This document shows, piece by piece, positions 35,609 to 43,301 of a stretch of DNA of 64,000 nt. The notes beneath the pieces were generated by a model that worked only from the letters and a program-made list of their open reading frames with translations, was not told where the DNA came from and made no database searches. Each line of letters begins with the position of its first letter. Within the stretch, counting starts at the first letter, position 1. The position numbers and the translations under genes are program-made. The stretch is from NCBI RefSeq assembly GCF_003337485.1, contig NZ_QPJJ01000001.1, positions 62,001 through 126,000 of the forward strand, written 5' to 3'. The DNA is from Saliterribacillus persicus (GTDB taxonomy: Bacteria; Bacillota; Bacilli; Bacillales; Amphibacillaceae).

Positions 35609-36862
35609 ATGAATAAAGGAATATATGAGCTTGTTAGCGAAGAACAGTTGAAAAAGTATGCAGAGCTTGCTGTACGAGCCGGTGTAAATGTGCAAAAAAA
35701 TCAATTAGTGATTATTCATAGTGACATAAAAAATGTAACGTTTGCACGTCTAATCCAAAAGTCAGCCTATGAGTCAGGGGCTTCAAATGTGGTTATAGAT
35801 TGGACAGATGAACAGTCTACCAAAGAATTTTATTTAAATGCAGCAGATGATGCCATCGATCACTTTCCCAACTGGCAGAAGGCTCGGTTTAAGGAGTGGG
35901 ACGATGCGGGTGCTGCTTACATCCATATTATTTCTGAAAACTTAGATGTCTTTGAGGATGTTTCCACAGAACGGATAAGCCGATTTCAAAAGGCCTCTCG
36001 CACCATGTTGAAGGATTATTATGCAAAGATTAGATCTCACGAGGTACGCTGGTGTCTTCTAGCTGTCCCGTACTTCGCATGGGCAACTAAAGTATTTCCT
36101 CACTTAAGTAAAGAAGAAGCCCTAGAATCGTTATGGCAATTAATTTTACGTGGAGCACGGGCAGATGGAACAAACCCTATAAAAGACTGGGAAATTCATG
36201 ACAGAGCCTTAGAGTCCCGGAAAAAGTTTCTAAACGACAGCCAGTTTGAAGCACTGCATTTTACAAATAGTCGAGGAACTGATTTATTAGTCGGCATGCC
36301 TAAAAATCACATCTTTATCGGTGGGAGTGTTATAGATAAGAAGGGAATACCGTTCTTTCCGAACATTCCCACGGAGGAAATATTTTCTGCACCCGATAAA
36401 AATGAGGTGAATGGCAAACTAGTAGCCACTAAACCGCTTATCTATGGGGGTAGTGTCATCGATGATTTTTACCTAACCTTTAAAGATGGACGGATTACTG
36501 CCTATTATGCTGCCACTGGGCAAGAAGCGTTACAAAGTCTCATCGAAACAGATGAAGGTTCACATTATCTAGGTGAAATTGCCTTGGTCTCTAACAATTC
36601 ACCTCTTTCACAGGCGGATACTCTCTTTTACAACACCTTGTTTGATGAAAACACGGCCTGCCATATTGGAATCGGAAATGCTTCCCCTTCCAACCTTCAA
36701 AATGGCAGCAACCTATCGGTGAAAGAGTTGAAGGGTGCAGGACTTAATACTTCCCTCCTGTTAGTCAATGTGGCCTTTGGTACCGAAGATATGAAAGTAG
36801 TGGGTATTAAAGAAGATGGAACTGAAATCCTATTAATGAAAAATGGTGATTTCCAATTCTAA
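35609..36862 (+). CDS. M29 family aminopeptidase (AmpS/PepS type)
   Basis: The protein of about 417 residues matches the thermophilic aminopeptidase M29 family. Seen are VNVQKNQLVIIHSD near 25, FARLIQKSAYESGASNVVIDW near 46, HFTNSRGTDLLVGMP near 216, FPNIPTEEIFSAPDKNEVNGKLVATKPL near 246 with the metal-binding Glu residues, EGSHYLGEIALVSNNSPLS near 320 and ACHIGIGNA near 349, a metal-ligand His. The enzyme removes N-terminal residues from peptides in the cytoplasm and uses two Zn or Co ions. The ATG at 35609 follows GGTAGGTG; a GTG codon immediately precedes it. It stands alone between two regulators. Confidence 0.88.
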   Translation: MNKGIYELVSEEQLKKYAELAVRAGVNVQKNQLVIIHSDIKNVTFARLIQKSAYESGASNVVIDWTDEQSTKEFYLNAADDAIDHFPNWQKARFKEWDDAGAAYIHIISENLDVFEDVSTERISRFQKASRTMLKDYYAKIRSHEVRWCLLAVPYFAWATKVFPHLSKEEALESLWQLILRGARADGTNPIKDWEIHDRALESRKKFLNDSQFEALHFTNSRGTDLLVGMPKNHIFIGGSVIDKKGIPFFPNIPTEEIFSAPDKNEVNGKLVATKPLIYGGSVIDDFYLTFKDGRITAYYAATGQEALQSLIETDEGSHYLGEIALVSNNSPLSQADTLFYNTLFDENTACHIGIGNASPSNLQNGSNLSVKELKGAGLNTSLLLVNVAFGTEDMKVVGIKEDGTEILLMKNGDFQF

Positions 36863-36904
36863 TTTGTCGTCTTAGCGATCTCCAAAATGGAATACAAAAA
36901 CTTA

Positions 36905-36940
36905 AATATGTGGCCAATAAATTGGCTGCATATTCCCTTT
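36905..36940 (+). terminator. probable terminator of the aminopeptidase gene
   Basis: AATATG-N2-GCCAAT and ATTGGC-N2-CATATT form a stem 42 bases after the stop codon, followed by CCCTTTTT. The rest of the gap to 37236 shows no ORF or RNA gene, apart from the opposing terminator at 37190-37228. Confidence 0.55.
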
Positions 36941-37189
36941 TTGCATTCAGTTCTTTTTTCTAAATACTAGATAACTTTCTTCAAAGCTGGATATCCTTCC
37001 ACTAATACCAGAAAAACTATGGTTAAAGTTAGATATGATTGTTGTAAAGCCCGAAACATATTGCAGGAAACCAAATACCCCCTCCTTAACCTCTTAAGTT
37101 CCTATATTACAGGCTAGCATTCGAGATCAAACAAACGAATACGCATTTATACTCGTATTCAATTCATCACCTTTTGCTTTCCTATAACA

Positions 37190-37228
37190 AAAAAGCCATA
37201 AACACAAATCAATGTGCTTACGACTCTC
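37190..37228 (-). terminator. terminator of the uncharacterised 37.2-kb gene
   Basis: On the minus strand GTAAGCACA and TGTGTTTATG pair with several G-U steps and are followed by GCTTTTTTG, directly after the stop codon. Confidence 0.6.
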
Positions 37229-37236
37229 TCTAAAAA

Positions 37237-37809
37237 TTATTTAATATAATGTAAATCGAAAAAGCTATCTTTTCCTAGATGTTGTACATATGTTTTTACT
37301 AAATCTTTTAAATCAGTAGAAGTATCTAAGAAGATCCATTCATCTTCTGCGCTTCCGCTATAATAAACTCTCTCTACGATGAACTCTCTTTCATCTGAAT
37401 CATCGGTGACAAGACGAAATCGGAGCTCTGTGAAATAATTTTTATAACGGGGATCAGATAGAGCTTCTACTATGACTGGCATTTCATCTATAGAGGTAAC
37501 GGGATTTTCGTACGTATAGATATAGATCGTATCTTTCTTTACATCCAATTTAAAATCTTTAATTGGACTATATTTCTTTATGCCTTGATCTACTATTTTC
37601 ACTTCTTTTTCGGTAAAAAGCCTTGGTAACTTTTTACGTAAAAATACTCTTCCATTTGGGTGCTCATAAATTTCAAAGCCTTCTGGTATCTCATCTACTT
37701 TTGATTGATCATCATTTTTCTTGAAGTAATAATTATCGTTCCCTTTTTTTGTTAAACGATGATGCAAAAAATAATCTTCTCCTCTAAAATTTGTATATTT
37801 TATCGTCAT
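37237..37809 (-). CDS. conserved uncharacterised protein
   Basis: About 190 residues, soluble, with no signal peptide, membrane segment or known motif. It starts MTIKYTNFRGEDYFLHHRLTKKGN and contains GFEIYEHPNGRVFLRKKLP near 45, VKKDTIYIYTYENPV near 92 and LRFRLVTDDSDEREFIVERVYYSGSAEDEWIFL near 130-162. It is mixed alpha and beta with many aromatic and charged residues. I recall similar unnamed proteins in other Bacillaceae, but I know no function. The start at 37809 is preferred because GAGGATGGTGAG precedes it; an ATG at 37821 lies too close to the purine run. It has its own terminator and no operon partner. Confidence 0.6.
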   Translation of the reverse strand: MTIKYTNFRGEDYFLHHRLTKKGNDNYYFKKNDDQSKVDEIPEGFEIYEHPNGRVFLRKKLPRLFTEKEVKIVDQGIKKYSPIKDFKLDVKKDTIYIYTYENPVTSIDEMPVIVEALSDPRYKNYFTELRFRLVTDDSDEREFIVERVYYSGSAEDEWIFLDTSTDLKDLVKTYVQHLGKDSFFDLHYIK

Positions 37810-37979
37810 ATTTCTCACCATCCTCTATTCATTTCGGTATCCTGTGTTTATCTAACATTTTTACTTTGTTAGATGTCCTTTTAATAGTGTAACAAAATTT
37901 CGACTAGAAGTCTTTCCCTATACTTCATGTTTGTTTTTAAAAAGACTTCACAAAACTGTCAGAAAATACACCCTCAATA

Positions 37980-38022
37980 TGTGACTTAGATCACATGTTT
38001 TTAGTAAATATTTTTGTATGAT
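37980..38022 (+). promoter_or_regulatory. Fnr-type box and promoter of the scdA gene
   Basis: TGTGACTTAGATCACA at 37980-37995 is a perfect TGTGA-N6-TCACA dyad, the Bacillus Fnr consensus. A -10 TATGAT lies at 38017-38022, so the transcription start would be near 38029 and the dyad centre at -41.5. That is the classic class II activator position. Induction under oxygen limitation is therefore expected. Confidence 0.72.
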
Positions 38023-38114
38023 TAGTATAGAATACTTTTCAAACTTTATAGAATAACTTATTTATCCGTATCTTTGGCATATATAAGGTTCTCAATTTAA
38101 AAGGAGGAAAAAAC

Positions 38115-38819
38115 ATGAAATTATTTCAAATGGAAGATACTCCCGCTGACATCGTAAAAGTTTATCCGAAGGCTAGTGATATATTTAAGCAAACAAACAT
38201 AAATTTTTGTTGTAAGGGTAATATTCCCTTAAGTGAGGCAATAGAAAAAAAGAAAGAAGCTATAGATGGCGATGCTTTTTTAAAAGATTTAAATAGCGCT
38301 TACCAAACATGGCATGAAGAAGGAAATGTAGAAATAAACTGGGACGAAATGTCCAGTACTGAGCTTATTTCTCATATTGTAGAGCGCCATCATCATTATC
38401 TAAAAGAGGAATTAGAGCCGATCGGCTTCTTTGTAACAAAAATATTTAAGGTGCATGGTGATAAGCATCCATTTTTGAAAGACCTATACAAATACTATCA
38501 CATGTTTAAAGTTGATATGGAAGCGCACATGCAAGAAGAAGAAAATGATTTATTCCCATTAATTGAGGCTTATGACCAAGAAAAGGACGACAAATTATTT
38601 CAAGAAATAAAAGAACTAAATACTGTTATGGAACAAGACCACGAGCTCGCAGAAGAATTTTTAACTGCTATGCATAACATCACAGATGGATTTACTCCAC
38701 CAGTAGATGCATGTGGCTCCTTCCGAACTACTTATGCACGTTTGGCTGAATTAGAAAAGAATACCATTCAACACGTTCATTTAGAAAATAATCTGTTATT
38801 TAAACCATTTATGCATTAA
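38115..38819 (+). CDS. scdA: iron-sulfur cluster repair di-iron protein (ScdA/Ric/YtfE family)
   Basis: The N-terminal ScdA domain carries the NFCCKGN motif with Cys32 and Cys33. The C-terminal hemerythrin-like four-helix bundle supplies the di-iron ligands in HIVERHHHYLKEEL near 91, YYHMFKVDMEAHMQEEENDLFPLIEA near 129, EQDHELAEEF near 176 and TIQHVHLENNLLFKPF near 217. Members repair Fe-S clusters damaged by nitric oxide or hydrogen peroxide and can release NO. The promoter carries an Fnr-type box, so the gene is probably induced in low oxygen or nitrate/nitrite respiration. It is followed by a SufR-like regulator and Mn-SOD, which together look like a redox-stress module. An AGGAGG site precedes the ATG. 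Confidence 0.92.
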   Translation: MKLFQMEDTPADIVKVYPKASDIFKQTNINFCCKGNIPLSEAIEKKKEAIDGDAFLKDLNSAYQTWHEEGNVEINWDEMSSTELISHIVERHHHYLKEELEPIGFFVTKIFKVHGDKHPFLKDLYKYYHMFKVDMEAHMQEEENDLFPLIEAYDQEKDDKLFQEIKELNTVMEQDHELAEEFLTAMHNITDGFTPPVDACGSFRTTYARLAELEKNTIQHVHLENNLLFKPFMH

Positions 38820-38823
38820 TTTT

Positions 38824-38858
38824 CAAAGCTCCTAGTTACGGCGTAACTAGGAGCTTTG
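38824..38858. terminator. hairpin between scdA and the SufR-like gene
   Basis: CAAAGCTCCTAGTTAC (38824-38839) and GTAACTAGGAGCTTTG (38843-38858) are perfectly complementary over 16 bases with a tiny loop. The T run is short, so it may serve both convergent genes as a barrier. Confidence 0.65.
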
Positions 38859-38900
38859 TCTGCTATTAGACAATTTCCCGGGAAATATTACAAAACCTTT

Positions 38901-39536
38901 TTAATTGGATCCAACATATTCTAAATCAATATGAAAACTGCAATAATGATCTTCATTCGTTCGACATGCTACACGATTCACGGCATCCGTTTCTAAAACC
39001 TCTTTAAACATATCCGTTTCACACTTGCATGCCACGTGATGGTCTCTAGCAATATCTATTATCGGACAGTTGTACTCTCTAAGTTCATAATTATTTTCAT
39101 CCAATTTTATTACTTCTGTCATATAGCCTTTTTGATCTTGAAAAGCAGCTAATTCATATAACTTATCTTTCTTAACGTCATTTTTAAACTCAGTTTTATA
39201 AGCTTCTGCTTGTCTTTGCTTCCGGCGCTCAAATAATTCTTCCACTGCATCTTCCCCGTACATTTCACTTATATCTTCTAAAAATCCAAGACTAATCGTC
39301 TCGTAATTTTTCGGAAAGTAACGATCTCCTTTGGCAGTTAACACAAAATACTTAGATGGTCGACCTAACTCACTTCTTCTTTCTTCAACATCGATCATCC
39401 CATCAAGTTCTAAGGCTTTTAAATGCTTTCTAATAGCCATATGCGTAATTTGAAGTTTTTCTATAAAATTATTCACAGTTAAGGCTTCTTCTTTCTTTAG
39501 TTCTTCTAAAATTAACTCTTTAGTTGTTTTATGCAT
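38901..39536 (-). CDS. SufR-like Fe-S-binding winged-helix regulator
   Basis: Residues about 1-75 form a DeoR/ArsR-type winged helix: TTKELILEELKKEEALTVNNFIEKLQITHMAIRKHLKALE, then ELGRPSKYFVLTAKG. The C-terminal half has a cysteine cluster: Cys-X12-Cys-X-Cys in YNCPIIDIARDHHVACKC and, 18 residues on, CRTNEDHYC. SufR-type regulators hold an Fe-S cluster in this region and sense iron or redox state. The ATG at 39536 follows GGAGGTG; a longer frame to 39560 does not. It is divergent from sodA, and the promoter between them carries a long inverted repeat. I infer it controls sodA and itself. Confidence 0.8.
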   Translation of the reverse strand: MHKTTKELILEELKKEEALTVNNFIEKLQITHMAIRKHLKALELDGMIDVEERRSELGRPSKYFVLTAKGDRYFPKNYETISLGFLEDISEMYGEDAVEELFERRKQRQAEAYKTEFKNDVKKDKLYELAAFQDQKGYMTEVIKLDENNYELREYNCPIIDIARDHHVACKCETDMFKEVLETDAVNRVACRTNEDHYCSFHIDLEYVGSN

Positions 39537-39609
39537 ATAGCACCTCCAGATTTTTTCCATAATTACACAAGCGAATTGTTTGCATTATTTAAAAAATCCA
39601 TGTATGTTG

Positions 39610-39647
39610 TTGATAGATACTTTCTATACTATCTAGTATAAAAAGTA
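39610..39647 (+). promoter_or_regulatory. sodA promoter covered by a 14-base inverted repeat
   Basis: TTGATA (39610-39615) and TAGTAT (39634-39639) with an 18-base spacer form a promoter for sodA. TACTTTCTATACTA (39618-39631) and TAGTATAAAAAGTA (39634-39647) are inverted copies with one mismatch and a two-base centre, covering the spacer, -10 and start. This is a likely operator for the divergent SufR-like regulator. Confidence 0.6.
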
Positions 39648-39691
39648 ATCACTACAATTACAACTAAAAACATGGAAAGGATGATTAACAA

Positions 39692-40312
39692 ATGGCAAAT
39701 TTCACATTACCACAACTACCTTATAGCACAGACGCACTAGAACCACACATCGACAAGCAAACAATGGAGATCCACCATGGCAAGCACCATCAAACTTACG
39801 TTGATAAATTAAACGCAGCACTAGAGGGTAAAGGTTCACTAGAAGAAAAATCACTTGAAGCTTTACTACGAGATCTAGATAGCTTACCTCAAGATATTCA
39901 AACACCAGTGAGAAATAATGGTGGAGGACACTACAATCACACATTCTTCTGGGAAATTTTAGCACCAGCTGATCAAAGCGGCGCACCATCTTCTGCTCTT
40001 CAAAAAGCAATTGATGACACCTTTGGAAGCTTCGACAAATTTAAAGAAGAATTTTCAACAGCTGGAGCTACTCGCTTTGGATCTGGTTGGGCTTGGTTGA
40101 TTGCTAACAGAGATGGTTCTCTAGAAATCACGAGCACACCAAATCAAGATAATCCAATTATGGATGGAAAAACTGCCATCCTTGGTGTGGATGTATGGGA
40201 ACACGCTTATTATCTTAAATATCAAAATAAACGCCCAGAATACCTTTCAAATTTCTTTAATGTGATTAACTGGGATGTTGTATCTGAAAAGTATGCACAA
40301 GTAACTGCATAA
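39692..40312 (+). CDS. sodA: superoxide dismutase [Mn]
   Basis: A 206-residue Fe/Mn-family SOD. Metal ligands are the His in [13 protein letters not shown] near 27, the His in [12 protein letters not shown] near 82, and the Asp and His of [20 protein letters not shown] near 168-172. GSGWAWL and DNPIMDG are as in the manganese enzymes of Bacillus. It dismutates superoxide to oxygen and hydrogen peroxide in the cytoplasm. AAGGATG precedes the ATG. It is monocistronic with a hairpin terminator and divergent from a cysteine-rich regulator. Confidence 0.95.
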   Translation: MANFTLPQLPYSTDALEPHIDKQTMEIHHGKHHQTYVDKLNAALEGKGSLEEKSLEALLRDLDSLPQDIQTPVRNNGGGHYNHTFFWEILAPADQSGAPSSALQKAIDDTFGSFDKFKEEFSTAGATRFGSGWAWLIANRDGSLEITSTPNQDNPIMDGKTAILGVDVWEHAYYLKYQNKRPEYLSNFFNVINWDVVSEKYAQVTA

Positions 40313-40325
40313 ATTTAGATTAGAT

Positions 40326-40354
40326 GAAGAAGTCGGTAATATATCGACTTCTTC
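40326..40354 (+). terminator. terminator of sodA
   Basis: GAAGAAGTCG (40326-40335) pairs with CGACTTCTTC (40345-40354) and is followed by ATTGTTAT. Confidence 0.7.
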
Positions 40355-40447
40355 ATTGTTATATAAAGTGAAGTAAATGCTATACTTAAGTTACATTAGC
40401 TATTATAATCTCCACAACGGATGAGGCTTTTAGGAGGAAATATCACC

Positions 40448-40909
40448 ATGGAAAAGCAAACTTTTAGAAAAGCAATGAGTAAATTTGCGACTGGAGTAAC
40501 TGTCGTAACAACAAAATTAGATGATGAAATTCATGGAATGACCGTCAATGCATTTATGTCGGTGTCACTAGACCCAATGCTTGTAACCATTTCTTTAGAT
40601 AAAAAAACACATTTATGTCAAAATGCCGACAAAATGAAGCGCTTAGGGATCAGTATTTTACGTGAAGAACAACAAGAAATATCCATGATCTTTGCAAAAC
40701 AAATAGATAAAAAGTTTGAAGATTTCACAACACTTGATGATGTACCAGTAATCAACGGCGCTTTAACAACACTAGCCTGTACTGTTCAAAACCGGGTAGA
40801 AGCAGGAGATCACGAATTAATTATTGCTGAAGTTGATGAAATTGTATTAGGTGAAGGAAAACCTATTTTATATTTTGATAGTGCTTATCAATCGATAGAA
40901 AAGAAGTAG
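40448..40909 (+). CDS. flavin reductase-like domain protein (FMN-binding split barrel)
   Basis: A 153-residue flavin reductase: FRKAMSKFATGVTVVTTK at the start, GMTVNAFMSVSLDPMLVTISLDKKTH near 31-56 (flavin-binding SVSLDP region), ISILREEQQEIS near 72 and DHELIIAEVDEIVLGEGKPILYFDSAYQ near 121. Members reduce FMN or FAD with NAD(P)H for a partner monooxygenase. No monooxygenase is nearby, so its partner is unknown. The ATG at 40448 is preferred because AGGAGGA lies ten bases upstream. A membrane protein and a Nudix hydrolase gene follow closely (15 and 16 bases), so the three may form an operon. Confidence 0.85.
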   Translation: MEKQTFRKAMSKFATGVTVVTTKLDDEIHGMTVNAFMSVSLDPMLVTISLDKKTHLCQNADKMKRLGISILREEQQEISMIFAKQIDKKFEDFTTLDDVPVINGALTTLACTVQNRVEAGDHELIIAEVDEIVLGEGKPILYFDSAYQSIEKK

Positions 40910-40924
40910 ATAGCGGAGGAACGT

Positions 40925-41413
40925 ATGCAATTACTGAATGTTTTTGTTAATAGTAGTAAGCTCCCTAATAAGCAAGCGTTATTCTCACTTAATAGAGTAG
41001 GAATGCGGGACACTTTAGTTTATTTGTTTTTAGTTTTCATCGTCGCTTTCTTACCAAATGTTATTTTATCTATTATTTCATTCCCTACAAGAGAAGCAAC
41101 GATTCCTTTTAGCTTATATATTTTGCAGCTTATTGTCTTTTACCCACTACTTATGATGTTTTTAGTGGTAAGTGGGGTTACATTTTTGACCTGTGGATCA
41201 TGGGTTATCAAAGTTATTAATAAGCGAAAGCTAGCTTTTGCTCAGCTTTGGAAAATGACAGGATATGCTTTAACTTTACCCCTCTTTTTTTATAATCTTT
41301 TATACTTGCTTGGTATACCAATTAGGTGGGCGACGATAATTTTTGCAATTATTCTTTATGGTATTATGTTTTTAACGATAAGAGTCTATCCTAAACCAGC
41401 AACTAAAAAATGA
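40925..41413 (+). CDS. small integral membrane protein of unknown function
   Basis: A 162-residue protein with four strongly hydrophobic segments (about 29-52, 64-90, 118-132 and 135-152) and a basic C-terminus. It resembles DUF1189-type membrane proteins of Bacillaceae only in general layout, so I do not assign the family. GGAGG precedes the ATG, and it sits between a flavin reductase and a Nudix hydrolase gene with 15 and 16 base gaps. That suggests cotranscription, but offers no functional clue. Confidence 0.65.
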   Translation: MQLLNVFVNSSKLPNKQALFSLNRVGMRDTLVYLFLVFIVAFLPNVILSIISFPTREATIPFSLYILQLIVFYPLLMMFLVVSGVTFLTCGSWVIKVINKRKLAFAQLWKMTGYALTLPLFFYNLLYLLGIPIRWATIIFAIILYGIMFLTIRVYPKPATKK

Positions 41414-41429
41414 TGAAGGAGTCAATAAT

Positions 41430-41972
41430 ATGGTTAAATCTCCTTGGAAAACAATTTCGTCTCAGACCACAACACATGACCGGTTTACCATCACGAACGA
41501 TGAGGTGGAATTATCCAACCAAGAAATGCGAAACTTTTCTTATATTAATTTTGCTGATGGTATTTGTGTCTTGGCTATTACCCGAGAAGAAAAAGTTCTT
41601 GTGCTTGATCAATACCGTCATGCCGTCCAATCATGGGAATTAGAATTTCCAGCAGGGATGATCGATGCAAATGAAGAACCTGAAAAAGCTGCAGAAAGAG
41701 AACTTCTAGAAGAAACAGGATACCAGTCTAATCTTTGGACATCTCTAGGGAAATTTTATCCATCACCCGGCTCAACTTCAGAAACAATTCATCTTTTTCT
41801 AGCAAATGATTGCTACAAAGTCTCTGAACCGACACTTGAAGCCAGTGAAGAAATTGAATTAAAGCTTGTTCCTGTCGAAAAATTTTTTGATCTCGTTCAA
41901 AATGAATCGTTTAAACACGGGGCTGGTTTAGCTTGCTGGGGCAAATATTTATCATTTTCATACAAAAATTAG
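41430..41972 (+). CDS. Nudix hydrolase, ADP-ribose pyrophosphatase-like
   Basis: The complete Nudix box G-X5-E-X7-REU-X-EE-X-GU is present as GMIDANEEPEKAAERELLEETG near residue 69-90 (only its ends are diagnostic). It follows a strand with LVLDQYRHAVQSWELEFPAG, as in ADP-ribose pyrophosphatases of the NudF type, and ends with FYPSPGSTSETIHLFLA, also typical. The enzyme hydrolyses ADP-ribose or a related nucleoside diphosphate derivative and needs Mg or Mn. It is last in a three-gene run and shares a bidirectional terminator with the LCP gene. Confidence 0.88.
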   Translation: MVKSPWKTISSQTTTHDRFTITNDEVELSNQEMRNFSYINFADGICVLAITREEKVLVLDQYRHAVQSWELEFPAGMIDANEEPEKAAERELLEETGYQSNLWTSLGKFYPSPGSTSETIHLFLANDCYKVSEPTLEASEEIELKLVPVEKFFDLVQNESFKHGAGLACWGKYLSFSYKN

Positions 41973-42007
41973 CCCCTGTCTACTTTTTAAAAAGAAACAG
42001 GGGCTAA
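41969..42007. terminator. bidirectional terminator between Nudix and LCP genes
   Basis: TTAGCCCCTGT (41969-41979) and ACAGGGGCTAA (41997-42007) form an 11-base stem; the loop itself is A/T rich. It lies in the 42 bases between the convergent stops. Confidence 0.75.
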
Positions 42008-42014
42008 TTTAATA

Positions 42015-42932
42015 TTAATTTACGATCATGTTATGAACTTTACTTCTCTCTTCCTCTGGAACTATATAATAGTATATTCCACCAATTGTCTCACCAGAGC
42101 CTTGCACTTGATAACTAGTAACATTCTTTCGTGTATTGACATAGTCAGATAATAAATTTCGCATATCTTCAAAATCAAGACTCGTAGACATGTTATTACC
42201 CATTATATCAATCACTTCTCCAACCTTTGCAATATTTCCTACAGAAGCACCTTTTTCAATTATTCCTTGAATCACTTTACGTTGTCTTTCCGTACGGCCA
42301 AAATCTCCATTTGGATCTTGTTTACGCATGCGAACATAAGCCATCGTTTTTTGTCCATCCATTTCTACTGGACCTTTTGTGAAGCTGTAGTTTCCATCAC
42401 TCCATTCGATTTCGTTCTGAACGGTGATAGAACCTAGCTCATCTACAAGCTCTTGTAAGCCCTCCATATTGATTCTCATATAATAATCTAATTCAATATC
42501 AAGGAAGTTTTCTACTGTTTGAACTGCCATATCTGCCCCGCCAAAAGCGTATGCATGATTAATTTTATCTTCATTTCCACGACCGACAATTAATGTTCTT
42601 GTATCACGCGGGATACTTATCATTTGCAAGGAGTCTTCCTCAGGTCTGAGTGTTAACACCATTAAGGCATCTGAACGACCTGTATCATTTTCCCTTGCAT
42701 CAACACCTAGCAATAGTATATTTAAAGGTTCTGCATCATTCATTTTCTTCTTTACTTTGTCGCGGTCAATTGACTCTACAGGCTCATGCATTTTAGAATT
42801 GACTGTATCTCTTACATCGTTAACAACTGTCCATATATATATCCCTACACCTACAACGATCAAAAGCAATACCAATAATAGAATTTTCCACCATGATTTT
42901 TTCTTTTTATTTCTATCTGTACGTTTTCCCAT
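42015..42932 (-). CDS. LytR-CpsA-Psr (LCP) family cell-wall glycopolymer ligase
   Basis: A basic N-terminus (RKKKKSW), one membrane helix (about 15-34) and an extracytoplasmic LCP domain. The domain has ILLLGVDARENDTGRSDALMVLTL near 72 with the catalytic Asp/Arg, MISIPRDTRTLIVGRGNEDKINHAYAFGG near 101, and MAYVRMRKQDPNGDFGRTERQRKVI near 196 with the diphosphate-binding Arg residues. LCP enzymes (TagT, TagU, TagV in Bacillus) attach teichoic acids or other polymers to peptidoglycan. The gene is single, with about 370 bases of largely non-coding DNA upstream. Confidence 0.9.
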   Translation of the reverse strand: MGKRTDRNKKKKSWWKILLLVLLLIVVGVGIYIWTVVNDVRDTVNSKMHEPVESIDRDKVKKKMNDAEPLNILLLGVDARENDTGRSDALMVLTLRPEEDSLQMISIPRDTRTLIVGRGNEDKINHAYAFGGADMAVQTVENFLDIELDYYMRINMEGLQELVDELGSITVQNEIEWSDGNYSFTKGPVEMDGQKTMAYVRMRKQDPNGDFGRTERQRKVIQGIIEKGASVGNIAKVGEVIDIMGNNMSTSLDFEDMRNLLSDYVNTRKNVTSYQVQGSGETIGGIYYYIVPEEERSKVHNMIVN

Positions 42933-43149
42933 ATTTTAAACTTCATCCTATCTACCATATAATAAAACAACTAGCTTTCATTATATCATATCGACCATTC
43001 ATCTTGACAAGACTTATTTACAAAATTTTATTTATATTACCATAATATTACATTAAAAAACCAGAAAAGACCTCGCTGTCCTTTTAGTAGACAAAGATTA
43101 GTTGTTGAATCATATGGACACGAAAAATGACAAACGATAAAATATAATA

Positions 43150-43290
43150 TTCATACTGAAATAAATGATAGACTTAACAACCGTTACGGCTTCCCCACTT
43201 AACTCGAGGGGCGTGTCTTCAGCTAATCCCCTGGGCGACGAATTGGAAGTGGAAGCCGTCCGCTTCTACTCTAACGGTTATATGAATGGT
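43150..43290 (+). repeat. GC-rich folded element, possible IS200/IS605 right-end or omega-RNA relic
   Basis: In an otherwise AT-rich gap, about 110 bases are GC-rich and self-complementary. AACCGTTA pairs with TAACGGTT at the outer ends, CGGCTTCCCCACTT with AAGTGGAAGCCG inside, and AGGGG with CCCCT in the centre. An extra small hairpin (GTGGAAGC/GCTTCTAC) lies near the 3' end. The plus-strand frame TVTASPLNSRG...ELEVEAVRFYS loosely resembles the low-complexity C-terminus that overlaps the omega-RNA in some tnpB genes. No transposase gene is present. The identity is a guess; a structured RNA or an operator-terminator of the glycosidase operon are alternatives. Confidence 0.35.
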
Positions 43291-43301
43291 TAACTTCTCC
43301 C

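Noticed and set aside
41410-41643. 77-codon frame overlapping the Nudix gene start
   Set aside because: It is frame-shifted relative to the Nudix domain, which has the full Nudix box and its own better start at 41430.
43150-43290. complete IS200/IS605 element
   Set aside because: No tnpA or tnpB coding sequence is present on either side, so at most a relic or an unrelated folded RNA; kept only as a low-confidence repeat.
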